Source: CAXNKH01 sp049296795
GTDB taxonomy: Bacteria; Pseudomonadota; Gammaproteobacteria; Burkholderiales; Burkholderiaceae_C
Direction: 5' to 3'
DNA length: 64,000 bases
Assembly (NCBI GenBank): GCA_049296795.1
Contig: JBAQTC010000011.1
Location: forward strand, 124,001 to 188,000
Part shown: piece by piece, positions 17,366 to 24,700 of the stretch
How the letters are laid out: each line of letters begins with the position of its first letter
Numbering within the stretch: the first letter of the stretch is position 1
Notes under the pieces: model-generated
Told to the model about the DNA's origin: nothing
What the model saw: the letters and a program-made list of their open reading frames with translations, nothing else
The model's database searches: none
Translations under genes and position numbers: made by a program

Positions 17366-18198
17366 GGTGAATGGGGGGCAGCGCAATGGGGGTCAGACCC
17401 CAATTCAGGACAGTCATCTTGACGGGTCCCCATCAACTCCAACGAAATTGGGTTCTGACCCCCATTGCGCTGCCCCCCATTCCAATTACTGGAATCCTCC
17501 ACCATCAAACCATCTTTGAACACCAGCTTACGCTCGGCCCAGGCCGCAATGTCAGCCTCGTGCGTCACCAGAACCACGGTCATACCTTGTTGATTCAACT
17601 CGGTGAGCAATTGCATGATGTCCTTGCTGGTTTGGCTGTCCAGGGCACCGGTCGGTTCGTCCGCCAAGATCAGGGACGGCTGATTCACCAGGGCACGGGC
17701 AATCGCAACGCGCTGCTGCTGGCCACCCGAGAGTTCGGCCGGCGTGTGCTCACTGCGCTCGGCCAAGCCCACACGCTGCAAAGCGGCCATGGCGCGCTGC
17801 CTGCGTTCGTTGGCCTTGACACCGGCATAGACCATGGGCAGCTCAACATTTTCAAGCGCGCTGGTGCGCGGCAACAGGTTGAACTGCTGAAAAACAAACC
17901 CGATGTGCCGGTTCCGAATCGAGGCCAGTTGGTCTTGGGCCATGGATTCGACTGCTTCACCGGCCAAACGGTAATGGCCTTGGCTAGGCAGGTCCAGACA
18001 ACCCAGAATGTTCATCAAAGTCGATTTGCCCGAACCTGAAACTCCCATGATGGCAACAAAATCGCCCGCGTTGATACGCAGCGAGACACCGCGCAAAGCG
18101 TGGACTGTCATGGCTTTGCCGGCAGCGATTTGCGTGGCACTGCCCATCTGGTAAGTCTTGGTCAGATCGTGCGCTTCGATCAAGGGCTGAGCGGACAT
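17362..18198 (-). CDS. MacB/LolD-type ABC ATPase with a repeat-encoded C-terminal tail
   Basis: The 278-residue ATPase carries Walker [10 protein letters not shown] (near residue 53), Q-loop FQQFNLLPR, signature LSGGQQQR and Walker [14 protein letters not shown]. The normal domain ends near [14 protein letters not shown]. The last 40 or so residues (from about [11 protein letters not shown], with a second similar stretch SDPHCAAPH at the end) are encoded by the inverted repeat 17371-17480, so they are not part of the family fold. The tail keeps the frame open to a TGA that overlaps the permease ATG. The ATG at 18198 is preferred over TTG at 18213. Confidence 0.9.
   Translation of the reverse strand: MSAQPLIEAHDLTKTYQMGSATQIAAGKAMTVHALRGVSLRINAGDFVAIMGVSGSGKSTLMNILGCLDLPSQGHYRLAGEAVESMAQDQLASIRNRHIGFVFQQFNLLPRTSALENVELPMVYAGVKANERRQRAMAALQRVGLAERSEHTPAELSGGQQQRVAIARALVNQPSLILADEPTGALDSQTSKDIMQLLTELNQQGMTVVLVTHEADIAAWAERKLVFKDGLMVEDSSNWNGGQRNGGQNPISLELMGTRQDDCPELGSDPHCAAPHSP
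17371..17480. repeat. REP-like inverted repeat pair inside the ATPase gene
   Basis: The left arm (17371-17405) and right arm (17446-17480) are each 35 bases, and 34 of 35 positions are complementary; the spacer is 40 bases. The arms begin ATGGGGGGCAGCGCAATGGG and contain the GGGGTCAGACCCC-type core also found at 16095-16118. This has the form of a mobile intergenic repeat (REP/BIME type), here read as protein code. Confidence 0.88.
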
Positions 18199-18217
18199 GG
18201 CGGAACGGTTCAAAGCT

Positions 18218-19855
18218 TCAGAACATCGGGCGCGGGCCAGTCACAGCGCGCGCCGGGGTCGGTGCCACGCCTGGCAACTGCACCCCCGTAATCAAGGTGG
18301 CACCTTCTTTGAGCAAATCGGCATCAGGGGAATTAGCCCCCACCAGCAACTCGGTGCTGGAGCCGTCGGTGATGCCCAAGCGCACATTGAAGGCCTTGGG
18401 TTTGCCTTCGACCATCAGATAAATTTTCCCGCGCGTGACTTGCCGTCCCGCCGTTTGAGCCACCAGCGCCGCATATTTTGTTTTTTGTTCGGGCGTCAGC
18501 AGGTCGCCGATGCGGGCCCGAACATCGGCAAGAATGCGCTCGCGCGCCTTGGGCCGCTCTTCGGGTGTTAGGTCGCGCAAGGCCATGAATTTGGGCCGGC
18601 TGTCGGCGAACACCGCATCGACCTTGGTTTGTTGCTCGGGCTTGAGGTCGAGTCCCTGCACCATCCGGTTGCGCAGTTCGGCCAAGGGGCCACCACCACC
18701 GCCTGCTCCGCTGCCTGCAGTGGCGCCGACTGCGGCAGCCGGGGTTGGCGCCTCAGCGCTGGCACCCGGCGCAGACCCAGGCGCCTTGGCCGCCGGCTCT
18801 GGGCTTGGCTCGACGCCGGCCACCCGTACCCGCAGTGCTGAATTCGCCACTTTGAGCGCACTGTCGCGGCCATCGGTCACTACCCGCACATTGGCTGTCA
18901 TTCCCGGCAACAAGCGGTTGCCCACGTTGGAAAATCCGATCACCGCCACATACGTCACCACATTGGCCACATTCAGCGCAGCTTTGCGCACTTGGCGCAC
19001 TTCGCCCTCAAAAGTCTGGCCCGGAAATGCATCGACCGTGAAGCTGGCTTTCTGCCCGGTGCGAATTCGCCCCACGTCGGCCTCATCGACGCTGGCATCA
19101 ACCTGCATGTCCGACAGGTTCTGAGCAATTACAAACAGCTCGGGCGCTTGCAGACTGGCCGCCACAGTCTGGCCTTTTTCAATCGCGCGCTTGATCACAA
19201 TACCGTTGACCGGAGAACTGATGCGGGTGCGCTCCAGGTCAATCCGGGCCTGTGCCAGCGCTGCATCGCGCTGTGCCACATTGGCCTGCGCGCTCTTGAT
19301 CTGAGCATCACTGACGCCCAGCTGAGCCTGGGCCGCTTTGACGCCCTCTTTGGAGCTGATCACCAGGGCACGGGTTCGGTCCGCTTCGCTCTGGGCAATA
19401 AACCCTTTTTCGACCAGACTCACATTGCGGGCATGGCCGCGTTCGGCTTCGGTTAAATCGGTCTCAGCACGCGACACCGCGGCCCGACTCGCCGCTGCAG
19501 TGGCTTGCGCAGTCATCACTACCGAGCGCGCGGCGTCCAGATCGGCCTGGGCCGAGCGCAAACGGTATTCAAAGGTCTCCGGATCGATCTGAGCAATCAA
19601 CTGGCCAGCTTTCACTTCGGAATTGAAATCGGCATACAACTCCTTGATCTGTCCTGAGACCTGGGTACCCACCGTCACCTGGGTCACCGGATTAACCGCC
19701 CCGCTGGCAGAGACTGTGGCTTGCAAAGGACCGCGCTCTATATTGGCGGTGCGGTATTGAATCGCATCAGCCGCTTTGCGCTGGTTCCACCACCAGCCGC
19801 CCGCCACACTGAGGAGCAGCACCAGGGCAATAACCAGCAGAAGTGATTTTTTCAT
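18218..19855 (-). CDS. MacA-like periplasmic adaptor (HlyD/RND type) with an inserted helical LTxxQ-like domain
   Basis: The 545-residue membrane-fusion protein has an N-terminal anchor (KKSLLLVIALVLLLSVAGG), a lipoyl/barrel-sandwich part with VTVGTQVSGQIKEL, a long coiled-coil hairpin (residues about 85-200) and beta-barrel/MP domains. About residues 345-470 are an insertion in the last domain: a Pro/Ala/Gly-rich linker followed by a helical segment with LKPEQQTKVDAVF and LTPEQKTKYAAL, resembling the LTxxQ repeats of Spy/CpxP chaperones. The barrel then resumes (GKIYLMVEGKPKAFNVRLG). Typical MacA is about 370-390 residues. It heads the operon with the ATPase and permease. ATG 19855 is chosen because it opens the membrane anchor. 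Confidence 0.87.
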   Translation of the reverse strand: MKKSLLLVIALVLLLSVAGGWWWNQRKAADAIQYRTANIERGPLQATVSASGAVNPVTQVTVGTQVSGQIKELYADFNSEVKAGQLIAQIDPETFEYRLRSAQADLDAARSVVMTAQATAAASRAAVSRAETDLTEAERGHARNVSLVEKGFIAQSEADRTRALVISSKEGVKAAQAQLGVSDAQIKSAQANVAQRDAALAQARIDLERTRISSPVNGIVIKRAIEKGQTVAASLQAPELFVIAQNLSDMQVDASVDEADVGRIRTGQKASFTVDAFPGQTFEGEVRQVRKAALNVANVVTYVAVIGFSNVGNRLLPGMTANVRVVTDGRDSALKVANSALRVRVAGVEPSPEPAAKAPGSAPGASAEAPTPAAAVGATAGSGAGGGGGPLAELRNRMVQGLDLKPEQQTKVDAVFADSRPKFMALRDLTPEERPKARERILADVRARIGDLLTPEQKTKYAALVAQTAGRQVTRGKIYLMVEGKPKAFNVRLGITDGSSTELLVGANSPDADLLKEGATLITGVQLPGVAPTPARAVTGPRPMF

Positions 19856-19899
19856 GGTCGTCATTCTACAAAGCAAGATGCCCGCCTAAAATTAAGCCC

Positions 19900-21678
19900 A
19901 TGAGTTCCCCCACCGACAAAGACACCAAGCCCAGCAATTTTCTGCGCCAGATCATTGAGTCCGACCTGGCACTGGGCAGTTACGCCCAACGTCATTGGGG
20001 CGGCAGCCCAGGCGACGCGGCCCACCATGCCCTGGGTTCAATCGACCCCGCGCAAATCAGAACCCGCTTTCCACCCGAGCCCAATGGTTACCTGCATATC
20101 GGTCACGCCAAAAGCATTTGCCTGAACTTTGGCTTGGCGCGCGACTACGGCGGCGTTTGTCATATGCGCTTTGACGACACCAATCCGGAAAAAGAAGACA
20201 GCGAATATGTCAACGCCATTCTCGATACCGTGCAGTGGTTGGGCTTCAACTGGGACGCCAACGCCACTTCGCACCTGTACCAGGCCAGCGACTACTTTGA
20301 TTTCATGTACCGCGCTGCCGAACACTTGATCAGCGCCGGCCATGCCTATGTCGATGAACAATCGGCCGACGAAATGCGCGCCAACCGGGGCGACTTTGGC
20401 AAACCCGGTACCGACAGCCCGTTTCGCAGTCGCAGCCCGGAGCAGAATTTGCTGCGTTTTCGCCAGATGCGCAACGGCGAGTTGGCCGACGGCGCTGCCG
20501 TGTTGCGCGCGAAAATCGACATGGCCAGCCCCAACATCAATTTACGTGATCCGGCTATTTACCGGATCCGTCGGGCCACCCACCACCACACCGGTGACAA
20601 GTGGTGCATCTACCCGATGTACACCTTTGCCCACCCGATTGAGGATGCGTTGGAAAACATCACCCACAGCATTTGCACGCTGGAGTTTGAAGACCAACGC
20701 CCTTTTTATGACTGGCTGATGCAACGCCTGATTGCAGGCCAGCTGTTGAGTGCCCCACCGCCCAAGCAATACGAATTTGCCCGCCTGAATCTGAGCTATG
20801 TGGTCACCAGCAAACGCAAGTTGGCGCAACTGGTGTCCGAGGGCAAGGTTGCGGGCTGGGATGATCCGCGCATGCCCACCCTGGTCGGTCTGCGTCGACG
20901 CGGCTATACGGCCCAGGCGATTCAGCTGTTTGCCGAGCGCATTGGTGTGACCAAGAGCGACAGCTGGATTGACTACGCCACGCTGGAAGGCTGTTTGCGC
21001 GAAACGCTTGATGTTTCGGTTGCACGTGCCATGGCCGTGCTCGACCCGGTACCACTGGTGTTGACGAATTGGAATGAACTGATGGGTGACGGCACGCTAG
21101 ACCCCTGCTCGGCCCCGCTGAATCCGCACTTACCGGAACTGGGCCGGCGTCAGTTCAAAATGGGTAGTGACTTGTGGATCGAGCGTGGCGATTTTGAAGA
21201 AACCCCACCCAAAGGTTTTTTCCGCCTGTTCCCGGGTAACAAAGTCAGACTCAAATACGGCCATGTGATTGAATGCACGGGTTGCAGCAAAGATGCTTCC
21301 GGGCGTGTCACCGAGGTGCAAGCCAGACTGATCCCCGACACCAAAAGCGGTACACCAGGATCTGATACGGTCAAGGTCAAGGGCGTCATCACCTGGGTCG
21401 CCCAGGCCGATGCCATTCCCGCCGAAATCCGCTTGTACGAACGCTTGTTCAGCGAAGCACAACCCGACGCCGGTGGCAAAGACTTCCTCGCCAGCCTGAA
21501 CCCTGACAGCTTGCAAACCGTGCGCGCCTACCTGGAGCCTTCACTGGCCCAGGCTCAATCGGATGAAAAATTTCAATTCGAACGCCATGGCTATTTTGTT
21601 GCCGATCGGATCGATCACACCGCTGGCAAACCGGTGTTCAATCGCTCGACTGGCTTGAAGGATTCCTGGGCCAAATAA
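19900..21678 (+). CDS. glnS: Glutamine-tRNA ligase
   Basis: GlnS charges tRNA-Gln with glutamine in the cytoplasm. The 592-residue class I synthetase shows RFPPEPNGYLHIGHAKSI (HIGH motif, near residue 65), MRFDDTNPEKE, and the VTSKRKLAQLV region (KMSKS equivalent, near residue 302), followed by the two C-terminal anticodon-binding beta-barrels. The first M after the upstream non-conserved stretch, MSSPTDKDTKPSNF, at 19900, is taken as start. It is divergent from the MacA-like gene with 44 bases between starts, so promoters must overlap. Confidence 0.96.
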   Translation: MSSPTDKDTKPSNFLRQIIESDLALGSYAQRHWGGSPGDAAHHALGSIDPAQIRTRFPPEPNGYLHIGHAKSICLNFGLARDYGGVCHMRFDDTNPEKEDSEYVNAILDTVQWLGFNWDANATSHLYQASDYFDFMYRAAEHLISAGHAYVDEQSADEMRANRGDFGKPGTDSPFRSRSPEQNLLRFRQMRNGELADGAAVLRAKIDMASPNINLRDPAIYRIRRATHHHTGDKWCIYPMYTFAHPIEDALENITHSICTLEFEDQRPFYDWLMQRLIAGQLLSAPPPKQYEFARLNLSYVVTSKRKLAQLVSEGKVAGWDDPRMPTLVGLRRRGYTAQAIQLFAERIGVTKSDSWIDYATLEGCLRETLDVSVARAMAVLDPVPLVLTNWNELMGDGTLDPCSAPLNPHLPELGRRQFKMGSDLWIERGDFEETPPKGFFRLFPGNKVRLKYGHVIECTGCSKDASGRVTEVQARLIPDTKSGTPGSDTVKVKGVITWVAQADAIPAEIRLYERLFSEAQPDAGGKDFLASLNPDSLQTVRAYLEPSLAQAQSDEKFQFERHGYFVADRIDHTAGKPVFNRSTGLKDSWAK

Positions 21679-21762
21679 GCGCCGGTTCTTGCTTTTCTCT
21701 TGAAGAATGGTGATGCGTTGCCATGTCTTGGCTCTCACCTGCCTTGGTTAGCTGCTGAGACC

Positions 21763-21832
21763 GGGGTAAATGACTCCGTGAATGTCCTCCGCCCTTCGGG
21801 CTCCCCCTTGATTTCACTGCGCCATTCACCCC
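21763..21832. repeat. Long imperfect stem-loop in the glnS-ZIP intergenic region
   Basis: Positions 21763-21782 and 21813-21832 can pair over 20 bases with about 15 matches. The loop holds a second small hairpin, GCCC-TTCG-GGC. It lies in the 367-bp gap between the convergent glnS and ZIP genes. There is no T-run, so it is not a classical terminator; it may be a dispersed repeat. Confidence 0.5.
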
Positions 21833-21895
21833 CATCTCATCTAGCAGACAACATCTCGGACTTGGCGGTTTGAATACAACAGCGACTGACGGGAT

Positions 21896-21998
21896 CAGGT
21901 TGACGTGGCATTCGGCGCAGCGGCATCAAGGCGGAGGCCGCAGGCCGGGGGACAGCCGCGGAGCTGAGTGCTGCGCCAACCTGGTTGCCCTAACCAGG
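21896..21998. repeat. Nested inverted repeats (structured element) in the same gap
   Basis: CAGGTTG (21896-21902) pairs with CAACCTG (21977-21983), and GGCGCAGC (21914-21921) pairs with GCTGCGCC (21970-21977). The interior is very GC-rich (GGAGGCCGCAGGCCGGGGG). An alternative hairpin CCTGGTT-GCCCT-AACCAGG occupies 21980-21998. No open reading frame fits. With the stem-loop at 21763 this accounts for most of the gene-free stretch 21679-22045. Confidence 0.5.
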
Positions 21999-22045
21999 CC
22001 CCGCTATGTGCAGCCCGAAAATTGTGACGTTAAATACTTAAGCCC

Positions 22046-22822
22046 TCAACTGGCATGGGCTAAGTGGCTGACCAGCACTACCAAGCCCATACCCATCAAC
22101 AGCCAGCTGATTTGCGCTGTGGTTTCGCGCGCGCTCAAGCGTTTGTGCAGCTGGGGGATCAAATCGGCCAGTGCCACATAAATGAAACTGCTGGACGCCA
22201 CCACGAGGAAATAAGGCAAATAACCTTCGGTTTGGTCGACTAACCAGTAACCGAGAACACCGCCTAATGCGGTCACTGCGCCAGCCAGCGTGACCTTGAG
22301 CAAGGCCACGCGCCGGGTCGGCGAGCTTTGCCGCAAGACAACGAGGTCGCCCATATGGTGCGGCACTTCGTGCGCCATAACGGCCAGCGATGCAATCACG
22401 CCCAGACGCAAATCAGCCACGAAGGCTGAAGCAATCAAAATACCGTCGCCAAAACAATGCACGCTGTCGCCGGTCAGAACGGCCCAACTGCCACCGATGG
22501 GTGCCGCGTGACTGTGATCATGGTGACCGGGCTCATGCGCCTGATGATGCTCGTGGCCGTGGTGCCACAGTTCAGCTTTATCGAGCAGAAAGAAAAACAC
22601 CAGGCCCAGCAGCAAGGTCATGAACAGCGCTTGGGGCGGGATCCCGCTTTCAAAGGCTTCGGGCAACAAATGCATGAAGGCAGTAGCCAACAAAGCCCCC
22701 GCCGCCAGACTCAGCATGTGCTGGGTAAACCGCGTCAACAGGCCAAAACTCAGGGCAGCGGCCAACCACACGCTGCCAATCCCTGCGACCAGGGTTCCCA
22801 TCAAAATTGCAAGCAAAGTCAT
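22046..22822 (-). CDS. ZIP-family divalent metal transporter
   Basis: The 258-residue membrane protein has about eight hydrophobic segments and the ZIP signature pair in the central helices: DSVHCFGDGILIASAF and MAHEVPHHMGDLVVL. A histidine-rich cytoplasmic loop (HHGHEHHQAHEPGHHDHSH, near residues 87-105) sits between helices 3 and 4 and probably binds zinc. The usual HNFxDG motif is HCFGDG here, with Cys in place of Asn. It would import Zn or Fe. It converges on glnS and follows the dienelactone hydrolase gene on the same strand by 32 bases. Confidence 0.9.
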   Translation of the reverse strand: MTLLAILMGTLVAGIGSVWLAAALSFGLLTRFTQHMLSLAAGALLATAFMHLLPEAFESGIPPQALFMTLLLGLVFFFLLDKAELWHHGHEHHQAHEPGHHDHSHAAPIGGSWAVLTGDSVHCFGDGILIASAFVADLRLGVIASLAVMAHEVPHHMGDLVVLRQSSPTRRVALLKVTLAGAVTALGGVLGYWLVDQTEGYLPYFLVVASSSFIYVALADLIPQLHKRLSARETTAQISWLLMGMGLVVLVSHLAHAS

Positions 22823-22854
22823 GTGTGCCGCACTACTTTCATTCCAGATTCACT

Positions 22855-23754
22855 TCAAAACAGACCGTTTTGGCGCAACCACGCCAGCGCACGCAGCCAG
22901 CCGTCATCAGCGGCTTCCTTGCGGTAACTGGGCCGGTAATCCGCGTGGAAAGCGTGGGGCATATTCGGATAGACCACAAACTCAGAAGCTTTGGCCGCCG
23001 CACTGCCGCTGGCCAGTGCAGCCTGCATCTTGCTCACCGTTTCCACCGGAATACCGCTGTCGGCAGCGCCGTAAAGGCCTAACACCGGGCCATTGAGCTG
23101 AGCTGTAATATCGATCGGATTTTTCGGCGTGAGCGGGCTTTGGGCACCCACTAGGCGGCCATACCAGGCCACGCCGGCTTTGATGTTTTTATTGTGCGCA
23201 CTGTACAACCAAGTCTGACGCCCACCCCAGCAAAACCCGGTGATGCCGAGCTTGGTCGGGTTGCCGCCATTCGCCGCCGCCCATTGAACCGCGCCATCCA
23301 AATCAGCCAACACCTGAGCATCGGGCACTTTAGTCACGATCTCAGCTTGCAGCTTGGCTATTTCGCCGTAACTGGTCGGGTCACCCTGACGTGCGAACAA
23401 CTCAGGCGCAATCGCCAAGTAACCGGCTTGAGCCAAGCGGCGCGCAACGTCGGCAATGTACTCATGGACTCCAAAAATTTCCTGAATCACCAACACCACG
23501 GGCAAGTTGCTTTTGCCCGCCGGGGCTGCCCGGTAGGCCGGAACCTTGAAGCCATTGACCTCATAACTGATCTCGCCGGTGATCAAGCCATCGGACGAGG
23601 TTCTGATGGCGGACTGCGCCATGATGGGCATCACACTGGCGGCATAACCGACACCCAAAGCAGCCTTAAGTGCGCTGCGACGAGTCGGCTTACTCAGTTG
23701 TCCCTTGCTGTCGAGCAACGCCAGGCTGTCATTGAGTTGATCGGGGTGCAGCAT
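22855..23754 (-). CDS. Dienelactone hydrolase family protein, exported
   Basis: The 299-residue protein carries a twin-arginine-like leader (TRRSALKAALGVGYAASV, about residues 25-42) and a dienelactone hydrolase domain: VVLVIQEIFGVHEYI, the nucleophile elbow GITGFCWGGRQ with the catalytic Cys, Asp in YGAADSGIP, and His in NMPHAFHAD. Such enzymes hydrolyse dienelactones or related esters. The predicted periplasmic location differs from the cytoplasmic chlorocatechol enzymes. The ATG at 23754 has AAAGGACC upstream and is preferred over a start 22 residues longer. It is divergent from the lipoprotein gene at 23855. Confidence 0.87.
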   Translation of the reverse strand: MLHPDQLNDSLALLDSKGQLSKPTRRSALKAALGVGYAASVMPIMAQSAIRTSSDGLITGEISYEVNGFKVPAYRAAPAGKSNLPVVLVIQEIFGVHEYIADVARRLAQAGYLAIAPELFARQGDPTSYGEIAKLQAEIVTKVPDAQVLADLDGAVQWAAANGGNPTKLGITGFCWGGRQTWLYSAHNKNIKAGVAWYGRLVGAQSPLTPKNPIDITAQLNGPVLGLYGAADSGIPVETVSKMQAALASGSAAAKASEFVVYPNMPHAFHADYRPSYRKEAADDGWLRALAWLRQNGLF

Positions 23755-23854
23755 GAGGTTCGGTCCTTTTAGAAAAATCATGACATATCGGTTGCCAGCT
23801 TTAGCCAGTGCGGGCATCATAGTCTGTCACCACCGACGTTTCGATTCTCAACCC

Positions 23855-24520
23855 ATGCAAACACTTGGCACGCGCTTGGTCCGAAGTTTTTTATCAGCCC
23901 TAGCGCTGGTGCTGGCGGGCTGCGCCGGCACGCCAGACACCTCATCGACAAAGAGCCGTTCGAGCCGATTGGCCCAACCAGCCCTGCCACTGGAAGTCGA
24001 TCGCAGCCATGGAAATTGCCACATCCGACTCGACGGCGTGCTGGACGACATCACATCCCACAGTCTGCGCTCGGTCATGGCTGAATTGGAAAAATCCAAC
24101 TGCCGCAGCAAGCGGGTGCTGATCGACCAGATCAATGGTCAGCTCGGAAGCGCTATCACCATCGGATCGATCATCAAGAACAGGCGCTACGACACCCAGC
24201 TCATGCCAGGCGCGACTTGTCTGACGCCTTGCCTGCTGGTTTTTGCCGCTGGCAATCAGCGCATCGCTGTGGCTTCGACTCCACCGGCTCGATTGGGCTA
24301 TTCGCAAATTCCGCGCGATGAAGACTTTGGGCGCAAGGTCTGCGCCACCGAACTCAGCACGGCACAAACCCTGACCCTGACCCGCTACCTGCGTGCCATG
24401 CTCCCAGTGGAGACGGCCAACACGGTTTACCAAAAACTGACAGCGGCTAATTGCCTAGGTATCGACTACCAGACAGCGGCCCAAGCACAAGCCATCGGCC
24501 TCGTCACCGCGACCCGTTGA
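23855..24520 (+). CDS. Lipoprotein with a ClpP/crotonase-like periplasmic domain
   Basis: The first 23 residues form a lipoprotein signal ending in the lipobox LAGC (Cys23). The rest (about 200 residues) recalls COG3904-type periplasmic proteins: NCHIRLDGVLDD, KRVLIDQINGQLGSAITIG, and CLTPCLLVFAAGNQRIAV. In relatives the last motif is usually C-x-S-A-C with a possible catalytic serine; here it is CLTPC, so Thr replaces Ser. Function is unknown. ATG 23855 is chosen because it directly opens the lipoprotein signal; the frame stays open 34 codons upstream. A large structured element follows the stop. Confidence 0.65.
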   Translation: MQTLGTRLVRSFLSALALVLAGCAGTPDTSSTKSRSSRLAQPALPLEVDRSHGNCHIRLDGVLDDITSHSLRSVMAELEKSNCRSKRVLIDQINGQLGSAITIGSIIKNRRYDTQLMPGATCLTPCLLVFAAGNQRIAVASTPPARLGYSQIPRDEDFGRKVCATELSTAQTLTLTRYLRAMLPVETANTVYQKLTAANCLGIDYQTAAQAQAIGLVTATR

Positions 24521-24525
24521 GCTGA

Positions 24526-24700
24526 ACCGAGATTGTCCGTTAGGCGGACCTTCGGTCCTGCGCGGTGCCTGACGGACGATTTACTGCCATTTTGGTGGCT
24601 CCCTCGTCGTCCATAGCGGGACTATGAACTCCTCACGACCCACCAAACTGACTCGCAACTCTCCTCGCCATGCACTCGCGCCCCAATGGACAGTCTCGGT
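24526..24700. repeat. 175-bp multi-stem element with inverted ends between a lipoprotein gene and polA
   Basis: The ends ACCGAGATTGTCC (24526-24538) and GGACAGTCTCGGT (24688-24700) pair at 12 of 13 positions. Inside are two arms. The first is GTCCGTTAGGC (24535-24545) with GCCTGACGGAC (24567-24577), enclosing the hairpin GGACC-TTC-GGTCC. The second is TTTGGTGG (24591-24598) with CCACCAAA (24640-24647), enclosing GTCGT/ACGAC and CATAG-CGGGA-CTATG. The layout is that of a cruciform or folded RNA. It abuts the polA stop exactly. Confidence 0.75.
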
